Numbered from the stretch's first letter, positions 8,673 to 16,974 are shown. The stretch is DNA of 64,000 bases from Pseudomonas sp. PSB18 (GCF_014596565.1 NZ_NOIN01000009.1:62001-126000), one strand, 5' to 3'. The notes: generated from the letters alone by a model not told the origin. Numbers and translations are program-made.

Positions 8673-8682
8673 TTGTATACAA
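8673..8682. promoter_or_regulatory. Palindromic operator TTGTATACAA, glcG-proximal
   Basis: Second exact copy of the palindrome at 8534-8543, 139 bp away and about 92 bp before the divergent GlcG-like gene, in an AT-rich patch. Two identical sites in a divergent promoter gap suggest one repressor acting on both genes, possibly by looping. Confidence 0.6.
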
Positions 8683-8774
8683 AAATATATTTAATTGTGC
8701 TCTATTTGTTGTGTGAGGGTTTGCCGAAGGTGAAACCCAAAAGGCTTTCCAACAACAAAAGAGGGACAGCATCC

Positions 8775-9215
8775 ATGAGCGCTCTAACCTTGAACGTCGC
8801 CGTCAACCTGGCGGGGCAAGCCCTTGTCGCGGGTCGTGAAATCAACGCTGCACCCCTGACCGTCGCCGTCCTCGACAGCGGCGGGCACCTGATTGCCCTG
8901 CAGCGCGAAGACGGCGCCAGCCTGCTCCGCCCGCAGATCGCCATTGGCAAGGCCTGGGGCGCCGTCGCCCTGGGTAAAGGCTCACGCCTGCTGGCCCAGG
9001 ACGCCCAACAGCGCCCAGCGTTCATCGCTGCGTTGAACAGCCTGGGGCAGGGCAGCGTCGTGCCGGTTCCGGGTGGGGTGTTGATCAGGGATCAGGCGGG
9101 GCAGGTGTTGGGCGCGATTGGCATCAGCGGCGACCTGTCGGATGTCGATGAGCAGGTGGCTGTCAGGGCTGTGGAAGCGGTGGGGTTGCGGGCGGATGCG
9201 GGGGTGGTTGTTTGA
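8775..9215 (+). CDS. GlcG/HbpS family protein (DUF336)
   Basis: 146-aa small alpha/beta protein. VAVLDSGGHLIALQREDGA and the C-terminal LGAIGISGDLSDVDEQVA segment are the family signatures. Members bind haem or cobalamin-type cofactors or are linked to glycolate/glyoxylate genes; the exact activity is not established. ATG 8775 follows GAGGGACAG. Divergent from gcl and sharing the gap with two TTGTATACAA palindromes, so probably co-regulated with glyoxylate use (inference). Confidence 0.88.
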   Translation: MSALTLNVAVNLAGQALVAGREINAAPLTVAVLDSGGHLIALQREDGASLLRPQIAIGKAWGAVALGKGSRLLAQDAQQRPAFIAALNSLGQGSVVPVPGGVLIRDQAGQVLGAIGISGDLSDVDEQVAVRAVEAVGLRADAGVVV

Positions 9216-9239
9216 TTCTGTATTGACTGATCTATCGCT

Positions 9240-9332
9240 ATCGCGAGCAGGCTCGCTCCCACAGGTTTCGATGGGTGGACACAAAATGTACGAACACCGC
9301 AAATCCCTTGTGGGAGCGAGCCTGCTCGCGAT
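9240..9332. repeat. REPIN, class A (inverted arrangement)
   Basis: ATCGCGAGCAGGCTCGC on the left and GTGGGAGCGAGCCTGCTCGC on the right, so the arms point opposite to most class A pairs here. Lies between convergent GlcG-like and TetR genes. Confidence 0.9.
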
Positions 9333-9347
9333 GAAGGCGACTCGATG

Positions 9348-9962
9348 CTAAGCCTGGCGATCCAACTCACACCCCTTCAACACCAACCGGATAATCGTCT
9401 GCGCCGCTGCTTCATAATCGGCTTCATCCAGCTTCGCCTTGCCGGTGATGGCAGTTATCTGCCAGTCGAAATCGGCATAGGTCTGGGTGGCGGCCCAGAT
9501 GCTGAACATCAGGTGGTTGGGGTCGATGGGGGCGATCTGGCCGCGGTCGATCCAGGTCTGGATACAGTCGATGTTGTGTCGGGCCTGGGCGTTGAGTTGT
9601 TCCACCAGATCGGGGCTCAGGTGGGGGGCGCCGTGCATGATCTCGCTGGCGAAGACCTTCGAGGCGAAGGGCAGGTCGCGGGAAATACGGATCTTGGAGC
9701 GGATGTAATGGCTCAGCACTTCGCCGGGCACACCGTCGGCGTTGAACGGGGTCGAGGCCTGGAGGATCGGCTCGATGATGCTTTCCAATACCTCGCGGTA
9801 GAGGTTTTCCTTGGATTTGAAATAGTAGTAGACGTTGGGTTTGGGCAGGCCCGCCTTGGCCGCGATGTCGCTGGTCTTGGTCGCCGCGAAGCCCTTGTCG
9901 GCAAATTCCTCGCTGGCGGCACGCAGGATGAGTTCTTTGTTGCGCTCGCGGATAGTGCTCAT
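9348..9962 (-). CDS. TetR family regulator with RutR/YcdC-like C-terminal domain
   Basis: 204 aa from ATG 9962 (MSTIRERNKELILRAA). The N-terminal helix-turn-helix includes TKTSDIAAKAGLPKPNVYYY. The ligand domain shares the layout of the pyrimidine regulator RutR (SRDLPFASKVFASEIMHGAP, PIDPNHLMFSIWAATQTYADF). RutR-like regulators sense uracil or related pyrimidine/purine compounds, which would suit a neighbourhood of glyoxylate and urea genes, but the target is not shown. It could regulate genes elsewhere. Convergent with the GlcG-like gene across a REPIN. Confidence 0.88.
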   Translation of the reverse strand: MSTIRERNKELILRAASEEFADKGFAATKTSDIAAKAGLPKPNVYYYFKSKENLYREVLESIIEPILQASTPFNADGVPGEVLSHYIRSKIRISRDLPFASKVFASEIMHGAPHLSPDLVEQLNAQARHNIDCIQTWIDRGQIAPIDPNHLMFSIWAATQTYADFDWQITAITGKAKLDEADYEAAAQTIIRLVLKGCELDRQA

Positions 9963-10093
9963 AAACCCAGGGGTTCCTTGCCTGTTCTGGCGGTGGCGCA
10001 TGGTAGCACCGGGCTCGCGCGACGCTCAAGAATGCCCCGTGGTACGGCGGCTCGCGGTATGCTGCGCGGCATTATCATTCAAGGAGCCCCTCC

Positions 10094-11008
10094 ATGGCTG
10101 GAAGCAGTTTGCTGGTATTGATCGACGACATCGCCACCGTGCTCGACGATGTTGCGCTCATGACCAAGATGGCCGCGAAGAAAACCGCCGGCGTGCTCGG
10201 TGATGATCTGGCGCTCAATGCCCAGCAGGTGTCCGGCGTGCGAGCCGAGCGAGAGCTGCCGGTGGTTTGGGCCGTGGCGAAGGGCTCATTCATCAACAAG
10301 CTGATTCTCGTGCCGTCGGCCCTGGCGATCAGTGCCTTTGTGCCCTGGTTGGTGACGCCGCTGTTGATGGTGGGTGGTGCCTACCTGTGTTTCGAGGGGT
10401 TCGAAAAACTTGCCCACAAGTTCCTCCACAGCCCGGCCGAAGACCAGGCCGAGCATGCGCAACTGGTCGAGGCCGTGGCCGATCCGGCGGTGGACCTGGT
10501 GGCGTTTGAGAAGGACAAGATCAAGGGCGCGGTGCGTACCGATTTCATCCTGTCGGCGGAGATCATCGCCATCACCCTCGGCACCGTCGCCGACGCACCG
10601 CTGACCCAACAGGTGATCGTGCTGTCGGGCATCGCTGTTGTCATGACTGTCGGCGTCTATGGCCTGGTGGCCGGGATCGTCAAGCTCGATGACCTGGGGC
10701 TGTGGCTGACACAGAAGCCGGGGCAGGTTGCCAGAAGCATCGGTGACGCCATCCTGCGCGCCGCGCCGTACATGATGAAAAGCCTGTCGGTGATCGGCAC
10801 GGCGGCGATGTTCCTGGTGGGCGGCGGCATCCTCACCCATGGCGTGCCGGTGGTGCATCACTGGATCGAAGCCGCGGCAGCAAGTGCCGGCGGGGCCGGG
10901 TTTGTCGTGCCGATGTTGCTCAATGCGGTGGCGGGGATTGTCGCGGGGGCGGTGGTGCTGGCGGGGGTGATGGTGGTGGGCAAGCTCTGGAAGGCGCTGA
11001 AAGGCTGA
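10094..11008 (+). CDS. DUF808 (YedI-like) inner-membrane protein
   Basis: 304-aa polytopic protein opening with MAGSSLLVLIDDIATVLDDV and the DDVALMTKMAAKKTAGVLGDD signature region of the DUF808 family. Several membrane segments follow (AISAFVPWLVTPLLMVGGAYL, VLSGIAVVMTVGVYGLVAGI, and a Gly/Val/Ala-rich C-terminal helix). Function unknown. AAGGAG Shine-Dalgarno. Single gene, separated from the convergent MlaA-like gene by a REPIN. Confidence 0.85.
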   Translation: MAGSSLLVLIDDIATVLDDVALMTKMAAKKTAGVLGDDLALNAQQVSGVRAERELPVVWAVAKGSFINKLILVPSALAISAFVPWLVTPLLMVGGAYLCFEGFEKLAHKFLHSPAEDQAEHAQLVEAVADPAVDLVAFEKDKIKGAVRTDFILSAEIIAITLGTVADAPLTQQVIVLSGIAVVMTVGVYGLVAGIVKLDDLGLWLTQKPGQVARSIGDAILRAAPYMMKSLSVIGTAAMFLVGGGILTHGVPVVHHWIEAAAASAGGAGFVVPMLLNAVAGIVAGAVVLAGVMVVGKLWKALKG

Positions 11009-11028
11009 GCCTGACAACCCAAAACAAC

Positions 11029-11119
11029 TGTGGGAGCGAGCCTGCTCGCGATTGCGGCGTGTCATCCAATACAGATGTTGGCTGGTACACCGCAATCGCG
11101 AGCAGGCTCGCTCCCACAG
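11029..11119. repeat. REPIN, class A
   Basis: Inverted class A pair between convergent genes (DUF808 and MlaA-like). The ATTGCGG/CCGCAAT edges extend the pairing beyond the REP cores. Confidence 0.92.
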
Positions 11120-11132
11120 GGGTGGCCGACTG

Positions 11133-11906
11133 TTACTCCGCAATCTGCAACTTGCGCGACTCCGTGTACACGTAGCGCACCTTTTCATACTCGAACGGCG
11201 AGTTCAGCTGGCCATAGCGGAAGCTGGTCTGATAGCGCTTGTCCACGCCGCGCAGGAGCAGCAGTTCCGGGTGGTCGGCACTGACTTGCGCGACGTTCAG
11301 GAAGTTGATCGCCGACTCGGCCGTGTAGTCCACCAGCAACCCCGAAGTATCCCGCAGGTTGGACGGACCGAAGATCGGCAACACGAAGTAGGCGCCGGCG
11401 GGCACGCCGTAGAAGCCCAGGGTCTGGCCGAAGTCTTCGCTCTGGCGCGGCAGGCCCATGGCGGTGGCGGGATCCCACAGGCCGGCGACGCCTACCGTGG
11501 TGTTGAGCAACAGCCGCGCCGTGGTTTCCATCGAACGCTTGCCCTTGAATTGCAGCAGGCTGTTCACCAGGTTCGGCACGTCCCCCAGGTTATTGAAGAA
11601 GTTGCTGACGCCGGTGCGCACGAAACTCGGGGTGACGTAGCGGTAGCCATCGACCACGGGGAGGAATACCCATTGGTCGAAACGGTAGTTGAAGTGATAG
11701 ACGCGACGGTTCCAGGACTCGAGCGGGTCATAGACGTTCAAGGCGTTGAGGGTTGAGCGCTCGAATTCGCGCTGGTCCAGGCCCGGGTTGAATTTGAGCT
11801 TGGTCAGCGGTTCCTTGAAGCCGTCGGCATCCACCGTGGGCTTGTCATCGGCGTGAACCACGCCCGCACCCATTAACGCAGCGATAAGCAGGAGGTATTT
11901 AGCCAC
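11133..11906 (-). CDS. MlaA/VacJ family protein lacking a lipobox
   Basis: 257 aa. The MlaA signature is clear (YDPLESWNRRVYHFNYRFDQ, PSFVRTGVSNFFNNLGDVPN, FGQTLGFYGVPAGAYFVLP). MlaA is normally an outer-membrane lipoprotein removing phospholipids from the outer leaflet. Here the N-terminus MAKYLLLIAALMGAGVVHADD reads as a signal-peptidase-I site with no cysteine near the cleavage point, so it is probably not lipidated. GTG start preceded by GGAG, overlapping the upstream hydrolase gene by 8 nt: translational coupling. No mlaBCDEF genes are nearby, so this may be a paralogue with a partner-specific role. Confidence 0.85.
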   Translation of the reverse strand: MAKYLLLIAALMGAGVVHADDKPTVDADGFKEPLTKLKFNPGLDQREFERSTLNALNVYDPLESWNRRVYHFNYRFDQWVFLPVVDGYRYVTPSFVRTGVSNFFNNLGDVPNLVNSLLQFKGKRSMETTARLLLNTTVGVAGLWDPATAMGLPRQSEDFGQTLGFYGVPAGAYFVLPIFGPSNLRDTSGLLVDYTAESAINFLNVAQVSADHPELLLLRGVDKRYQTSFRYGQLNSPFEYEKVRYVYTESRKLQIAE

Positions 11907-13197
11907 GGAAGAACTCCAGCATGGCGTCGCTGTTGACGCGGTAATTGAGGTTGCCGCAGTGGCCGCCCAGTGGATACACCGTCAGGCGGTCGCCAAAGGT
12001 CTTGCGCAGGAAGCCCAGGTCGCCGGGGCCGAGGATGACGTCGTCGGCGTTGTGCATCACGGCGATCTTCGAGCTTTCATGCAGGTAATCCTTCAGGGCG
12101 TAGAGGCTGACCTGGTCGACCAGTTGCAGCAGGCTGCCGCCGTCGGTCCGCGCCCGCCACATCGGGATTACTTGTTCGGTGAGGTAGCAGTCGAAATCGC
12201 ACTGCAGCGCACGCTTGAGAAACGGTGTCAGGCTGGTGCTTTCGGTGATCGGGAACTTGGGTGGGGTGATCAGGCCGCGACGGTTGATCAGGTCCGAAGT
12301 GAAAGCGATATCGGCTGCCGAGAAACGGAACGAGGTGCCGATCAGCATCGCCATCTGTTCGTTGCTCAGGTGTTGCTTGGACTGCTGGAAGTCATAAAGG
12401 AGGGCATCGTTGAGGTCGATGTAGCCTTTTTGCTGGAAGTAACGGGTCAGCTTGTTCAGCACCACTTCATAGAACGTCGTGGTGCTGTTGATGCCCTTGA
12501 CCTGGGTCTGGACCAGTTTGTCCAGGTTGGTGACCGAGGTGTAGAGGTTCACCGGCGGGTTCAGCAACAGCACTTTCTTGAAGTTGAAGCTGCGCCGGGT
12601 TTCGTCCAGGTGTGCGACGAAGGCTGCGTCCAGCGCGCCGAGGCTGTAGCCGGTGAGGTAGTACTCGGTCACCGGCACCTTGGGGTGCTGCGCGCGCACG
12701 GCTTGCATGACCCGGTACATGTCTTCGGCATCTTCCTTGGTGATGCCCGGGGTGGCGAAGCGCGAGGCGGAACTCATGAAGTCGAAACTGGTGGGCGATG
12801 ACAACTGCACCACGTGGTAGCCGGCCTTATAGTAGAGGCGCTTGAGGTATTCGTTGAGGGTGCTGTCGTACCGTGCACCGGTGCCGGCGATCAGGAAGAT
12901 CAGCGGGGCCGGCTTGTCCTGGGTGGCCATGCGGTAGGTCAGGCTTTTCACCGGCCAGAAGTTGTCCGGCAGGATGAACTCGCGTTCCGGGCGCAGGGTG
13001 ACGCTGTAGTCCGCCTGGTTGATGTCCTCGATCAAGGGCAGCTCGGGGCGCAGGTCAGGCGGGGTGGTCGCGATGGTCGCCTCGAACGGGTTGGTCAAGG
13101 GGTAGCCATAACTGGCGGCGTCGATATCCACCGCCAGCGCGGACGCACTCAGGATAAGGCCGCCGATGAGGGCAGCGAAGCGCAAGGAACGGAGCAT
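11899..13197 (-). CDS. Exported alpha/beta-hydrolase-fold protein
   Basis: 432 aa with signal peptide (MLRSLRFAALIGGLILSASA, cleaved near ALAVD). A nucleophile-elbow motif GYSLGALDA supplies the serine; DDVILGPGD and GGHCGNLNY near the C-terminus are candidates for the acid and histidine. LIFLIAGTGARYDS looks like the oxyanion-side strand. I do not recognise a characterised homologue; some Pseudomonas annotations give misleading names. Coupled by overlap to the MlaA-like gene, suggesting a shared envelope-lipid role, such as a periplasmic lipase or acyl hydrolase (inference). Confidence 0.75.
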   Translation of the reverse strand: MLRSLRFAALIGGLILSASALAVDIDAASYGYPLTNPFEATIATTPPDLRPELPLIEDINQADYSVTLRPEREFILPDNFWPVKSLTYRMATQDKPAPLIFLIAGTGARYDSTLNEYLKRLYYKAGYHVVQLSSPTSFDFMSSASRFATPGITKEDAEDMYRVMQAVRAQHPKVPVTEYYLTGYSLGALDAAFVAHLDETRRSFNFKKVLLLNPPVNLYTSVTNLDKLVQTQVKGINSTTTFYEVVLNKLTRYFQQKGYIDLNDALLYDFQQSKQHLSNEQMAMLIGTSFRFSAADIAFTSDLINRRGLITPPKFPITESTSLTPFLKRALQCDFDCYLTEQVIPMWRARTDGGSLLQLVDQVSLYALKDYLHESSKIAVMHNADDVILGPGDLGFLRKTFGDRLTVYPLGGHCGNLNYRVNSDAMLEFFRG

Positions 13198-13569
13198 GAC
13201 TGGATCCCTTAGAGGATGGTGCCGAATGAGGTTCGCAGGCTATGACCACTGAAGCGAAACCAAGTGCCATGATCGGCACGAAACAGGTTTTGAGTGGGGG
13301 TCGATAGCAACGGGACGATACACGGAGTGGTGGTTGGTGGCTAGTTGCCTACACTTGTCGTGGATGGCGTTCTGATGTCGCTCCTCGCTGTTTCGATGTC
13401 GCTAACAGATCAGGTTCCAGATCGGCGCAGGTTGATGATCGTTGCATCAGTACTCCACTGATGTTCGAACTGGTTTGGCAGGCGAGCGTGATGGGGGCGC
13501 TGAGCACCATAACAACACGTTGACGTCGCTCGGCATTCGTCGGGCGCAGCACTTTCGGGGAAGTACACG
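13198..13569. promoter_or_regulatory. Divergent regulatory gap upstream of betX
   Basis: 372-base gap with no supportable gene. It holds direct repeats GATGTCGCT at 13374-13382 and 13395-13403, 21 bp apart (two helical turns), a related GACGTCGCT at 13522-13530, and a perfect inverted repeat CATCAGT-N5-ACTGATG at 13445-13463. Repeats two turns apart suit an AraC-type activator; in P. aeruginosa GbdR of that family controls betaine genes. No binding site was verified. Confidence 0.45.
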
Positions 13570-14424
13570 ATGAAGATGCGACGACTCATGGGCGCAGGTG
13601 CCGCACTGGTACTGGCGATCAGCTCTACACTGGCCAGCGCCGAAACCAAAACCCTGAGCATCGGCTATGTTGACGGCTGGTCCGACAGCGTTGCGACGAC
13701 TCACGTGGCGGCGGAAGTCATTCAGCAGAAGCTCGGTTATGACGTGAAGCTGCAAGCGGTGGCGACGGGGATCATGTGGCAAGGCGTGGCCACCGGCAAG
13801 CTCGATGCCATGCTCTCGGCCTGGTTGCCAGTGACTCACGGCGACTACTGGGCGAAGAACAAGGACCAAGTGGTCGATTACGGCCCCAACTTCAAAGACG
13901 CGAAGATTGGCCTGATCGTGCCTGAGTACGTCAAGGCTCAGTCCGTTGCCGATCTCAAGACCGATGAAAGCTTCAAGAACCGCATTGTTGGCATCGACGC
14001 CGGCTCAGGCGTGATGCTCAAGACCGAACAGGCAATCAAGGATTACGACCTGACCGGGTATCAACTCAAGGCCAGTTCCGGCGCCGGCATGATTGCCGAG
14101 CTGACCCGTGCCGAGAAAAAGAACGAATCCATCGCCGTCACCGGTTGGGTGCCACACTGGATGTTCGCCAAGTGGAAACTGCGCTTCCTGGAAGACCCGA
14201 AAGGCGTCTATGGCGCGGCTGAAACCGTGAACAGCATCGGCAGCAAGGAATTGGCGACCAAAGCGCCAGAAGTGGCTGAGTTCCTGAAGAAGTTCCAATG
14301 GTCCTCGAAAGACGAAATCGGCGAAGTCATGCTGGCTATCCAGGAAGGCGCCAAGCCTGAAGCCGCTGCCAAGGACTGGGTCGCCAAGCACCCGGACCGC
14401 GTGAAGGAGTGGACTGGCAAGTAA
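13570..14424 (+). CDS. betX: Glycine betaine-type periplasmic binding protein, orphan (BetX-like)
   Basis: 284-aa OpuAC/ProX-family solute-binding protein with a signal peptide (MKMRRLMGAGAALVLAISST, cleaved about ASA-ET). LSIGYVDGWSDSVATTHVAAE and WQGVATGKLDAMLSAWLP form the ligand cleft region typical of quaternary-amine binders. No permease or ATPase gene accompanies it. In P. aeruginosa the orphan protein BetX, next to a DUF485-symporter pair as here, delivers betaine to the Cbc ABC transporter core encoded elsewhere; I assign the symbol on that recalled synteny. Followed by a strong terminator. Confidence 0.85.
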   Translation: MKMRRLMGAGAALVLAISSTLASAETKTLSIGYVDGWSDSVATTHVAAEVIQQKLGYDVKLQAVATGIMWQGVATGKLDAMLSAWLPVTHGDYWAKNKDQVVDYGPNFKDAKIGLIVPEYVKAQSVADLKTDESFKNRIVGIDAGSGVMLKTEQAIKDYDLTGYQLKASSGAGMIAELTRAEKKNESIAVTGWVPHWMFAKWKLRFLEDPKGVYGAAETVNSIGSKELATKAPEVAEFLKKFQWSSKDEIGEVMLAIQEGAKPEAAAKDWVAKHPDRVKEWTGK

Positions 14425-14450
14425 TCTGCCTGATCTATCAATCCCCAGAA

Positions 14451-14483
14451 ACCGCATGACGTCCTGTCATGCGGTTTTTTTTT
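14451..14483 (+). terminator. Rho-independent terminator of betX
   Basis: Perfect 10-bp stem ACCGCATGAC/GTCATGCGGT with loop GTCCT and a run of eight T. Confidence 0.95.
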
Positions 14484-14517
14484 GCGATACGCAATACTCG
14501 AATCCTGCACACATACC

Positions 14518-14620
14518 TGTGGGAGCAAGGCTTGCCCGCGATGCCGGCGCCTCGGTTGATCTTGATACCGGAGCGATACTGTCGCGGGCAAGCCTTGCTC
14601 CCACAGAGGCTCGCTCCCAC
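14518..14620. repeat. Class B REPIN with trailing class A half arm
   Basis: Inverted GTGGGAGCAAGGCTTGCCCG pair at 14518-14605, followed by GGCTCGCTCCCACA, a half class A arm. Same composite design as at 6608-6730. The 339-base gap 14425-14763 otherwise holds the betX terminator and the DUF485 leader. Confidence 0.88.
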
Positions 14621-14756
14621 AAGAGAGAGGCGGTGGCGGTAGTTTTTGCTGAAAACTGGCAAAACTGTCATGTCGTTCTAATACTAAGGTCGTCTGGAAC
14701 CTGGCCTTGAGCCGCATAGAGTAGAGTCGTTCCAACTTAAATTGTGCTGCGAGGAT

Positions 14757-14764
14757 AAAAACAA
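14757..14764 (+). promoter_or_regulatory. Candidate Hfq/Crc (CA) site at the DUF485-actP start
   Basis: AAAAACAA (AAnAAnAA) sits between the GAGGA Shine-Dalgarno and the ATG of the DUF485 gene, overlapping the start codon. This position is typical for Hfq/Crc catabolite repression in Pseudomonas, and acetate uptake is a plausible target. Confidence 0.55.
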
Positions 14765-15075
14765 TGAACGACAGCATTTACCTCTCGATTCAAAACAGCC
14801 CGCGCTTCAAGGAGCTGGTGAGAAAAAGGGAAAGGTTCGCCTGGATTCTTTCGGCGATCATGCTAGGGCTGTACTCCGGATTCATTCTTCTGATCGCCTA
14901 CGGGCCACACGTTCTCGGGGCCAAGATCACGCCCGAGTCGACGATTACCTGGGGTATTCCCATCGGTGTCGGCCTGATTGTCTCGGCGTTCATCCTGACC
15001 GCCATCTACGTGCGACGCGCCAACGGCGAGTTCGATGAGCTGAACAATGCGATTCTCAAGGAGGCTCAACAATGA
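14764..15075 (+). CDS. yjcH: DUF485 membrane protein (YjcH-like)
   Basis: 103 aa with two membrane helices (FAWILSAIMLGLYSGFILLIAY and ITWGIPIGVGLIVSAFILTAIY). DUF485 genes almost always precede an acetate/organic-acid symporter; here the stop overlaps the actP start (ATGA). Function is unresolved but it is thought to accompany the symporter. Good GAGGA Shine-Dalgarno with an embedded Hfq/Crc-type motif. Confidence 0.92.
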   Translation: MNDSIYLSIQNSPRFKELVRKRERFAWILSAIMLGLYSGFILLIAYGPHVLGAKITPESTITWGIPIGVGLIVSAFILTAIYVRRANGEFDELNNAILKEAQQ

Positions 15076-16730
15076 TCCGGCGTCTACTGGCTCTATTGAG
15101 CATCGCAGCGTTCGCCCCGGGTGCCTGGGCGGCTGAAGCCCTGACCGGGGCCGTGCAGAAACAACCCCTCAACGTCTCCGCCATCATCATGTTCGTGGCG
15201 TTTGTCGGCTTGACCCTGGGCATCACCTACTGGGCGTCCAAGCGTAGCAAGTCGGCCAGTGACTACTATGCGGCTGGCGGGCGGATCACTGGTTTCCAGA
15301 ACGGCCTGGCCATTGCCGGTGACTACATGTCGGCGGCGTCCTTCCTGGGGATTTCCGCGCTGGTGTTCGCTTCCGGTTATGACGGTCTGATCTACTCCAT
15401 CGGCTTCCTCGTGGGCTGGCCGATCATTCTGTTCCTGATCGCCGAGCGCCTGCGTAACCTGGGTAAATACACCTTTGCCGACGTGGCGTCCTATCGCCTG
15501 GGGCAAAAACAGATCCGTACCTTGTCCGCCAGCGGTTCGCTGGTGGTGGTGGCGTTCTACCTGATCGCGCAGATGGTTGGCGCCGGCAAGCTGATCCAGC
15601 TGCTGTTCGGCCTGGATTACCACGTTGCGGTGGTGCTGGTGGGTATCCTGATGTGCCTCTATGTGCTGTTCGGTGGCATGCTGGCAACCACCTGGGTACA
15701 GATCATCAAGGCCGTGCTGTTGCTGTCCGGTGCTTCGTTCATGGCGTTGATGGTCATGAAGCACGTCAACTTCGACTTCAACATGCTGTTTGCCGAAGCG
15801 GTCAAGGTTCACCCTAAAGGCGAGGCGATCATGAGCCCTGGCGGCTTGGTGAAGGATCCGGTCTCGGCCTTCTCCCTGGGCCTGGCACTGATGTTCGGTA
15901 CCGCTGGCCTGCCACACATCCTGATGCGCTTCTTCACCGTGAGTGACGCCAAGGAAGCGCGCAAGAGCGTGCTGTATGCCACTGGCTTCATCGGTTACTT
16001 CTACATCCTGACCTTCATCATCGGCTTCGGCGCGATCCTGTTGGTCAGCACCAACCCGGCCTTCAAGGACGCGGCAGGTGCCTTGCTGGGCGGTAACAAC
16101 ATGGCGGCGGTGCATCTGGCCAACGCCGTAGGCGGCAGTGTGTTCCTGGGCTTCATCTCGGCTGTGGCGTTCGCCACTATCCTGGCGGTTGTGGCAGGCC
16201 TGACCCTGGCCGGTGCCTCGGCGGTGTCCCACGACCTGTATGCCAGTGTGATCAAGAAAGGCAAGGCCAACGAGAAGGACGAGATCCGTGTCTCGAAGAT
16301 CACCACCATCGCCCTGGCGGTGCTGGCGATCGGCCTGGGCATCCTGTTCGAGAAGCAGAACATCGCGTTCATGGTGGGCCTGGCGTTCTCCATCGCGGCG
16401 AGCTGCAACTTCCCGGTGCTGCTGCTTTCGATGTACTGGAAGAAACTGACCACCCGCGGCGCCATGATTGGCGGCTGGCTGGGCCTGGTCAGCGCCGTGG
16501 GCCTGATGATCCTGGGCCCAACCATCTGGGTACAGATCATGGGTCACGAGAAGCCGATCTACCCGTATGAGTACCCTGCGCTGTTCTCGATGGCGATTGC
16601 CTTCGTCGGCATCTGGTTCTTCTCCATCACCGACAAGTCGGCTGAAGCCGAGAACGAGCGGGCGCTGTTCTTCCCGCAGTTCGTGCGTTCGCAGACTGGT
16701 CTGGGGGCGAGTGGGGCGGTTAATCACTGA
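15072..16730 (+). CDS. actP: Cation/acetate symporter (SSS family)
   Basis: 552-aa sodium:solute symporter with N-terminal signal-like helix and about 13 membrane segments. SKSASDYYAAGGRITGFQNGLAIAGDYMSAASFLGISA is the ActP landmark region, here quoted only as separate pieces: DYYAAGGRITGFQNGLAIAG and DYMSAASFLGISA. Imports acetate and other short monocarboxylates. Overlaps the DUF485 gene by 4 nt and is followed by a terminator at 16768. Substrate could be another short acid, since Pseudomonas has several ActP paralogues. Confidence 0.92.
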   Translation: MIRRLLALLSIAAFAPGAWAAEALTGAVQKQPLNVSAIIMFVAFVGLTLGITYWASKRSKSASDYYAAGGRITGFQNGLAIAGDYMSAASFLGISALVFASGYDGLIYSIGFLVGWPIILFLIAERLRNLGKYTFADVASYRLGQKQIRTLSASGSLVVVAFYLIAQMVGAGKLIQLLFGLDYHVAVVLVGILMCLYVLFGGMLATTWVQIIKAVLLLSGASFMALMVMKHVNFDFNMLFAEAVKVHPKGEAIMSPGGLVKDPVSAFSLGLALMFGTAGLPHILMRFFTVSDAKEARKSVLYATGFIGYFYILTFIIGFGAILLVSTNPAFKDAAGALLGGNNMAAVHLANAVGGSVFLGFISAVAFATILAVVAGLTLAGASAVSHDLYASVIKKGKANEKDEIRVSKITTIALAVLAIGLGILFEKQNIAFMVGLAFSIAASCNFPVLLLSMYWKKLTTRGAMIGGWLGLVSAVGLMILGPTIWVQIMGHEKPIYPYEYPALFSMAIAFVGIWFFSITDKSAEAENERALFFPQFVRSQTGLGASGAVNH

Positions 16731-16767
16731 TACCGTGTGAAGCTTGAAGCGTCATGTATACAGAAAT

Positions 16768-16797
16768 ACCCCGGTCGAGAGGCTGGGGTGTTTTTTT
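16768..16797 (+). terminator. Rho-independent terminator of actP
   Basis: ACCCCGG...GCTGGGGT hairpin with a seven-T run. Confidence 0.8.
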
Positions 16798-16831
16798 GTG
16801 CCCGGATTAAGGGGGGGGCAGGTCTGGCGCC

Positions 16832-16894
16832 ATCGCGAGCGGGCTCGCTCCCACAGGTGAGCGCATTCCAATGTGGGAGCGAGCCTGCTCGCGA
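16832..16894. repeat. REPIN, class A (short spacer)
   Basis: Left arm carries GCGGGCTCGC, right arm the standard class A core; spacer under 20 bases. Lies between the actP and gltA terminators. Confidence 0.88.
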
Positions 16895-16932
16895 AGGCGC
16901 CAGTCCTGTCACTACAGATCAAAGCGGCCACA

Positions 16933-16974
16933 AACAAAACGGCCCCCGCTCTTATATAAGAAGCGGGGGCCGTT
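16933..16974 (-). terminator. Terminator of gltA
   Basis: On the minus strand a 12-bp perfect stem ACGGCCCCCGCT/AGCGGGGGCCGT with an AT-rich loop is followed by TTTGTTTG. Confidence 0.9.

Noticed and set aside
9348..9962. TetR regulator as the gcl repressor
   Set aside because: TTGTATACAA is more like a GntR-type site, the gene is separated by convergent transcription and a REPIN, and no TetR-like site was found at gcl.
13198..13240. Sigma-E-like GAACCT-N15-TCTAA before the exported hydrolase
   Set aside because: The spacer is one base short and the -35 has a mismatch; not strong enough to annotate.
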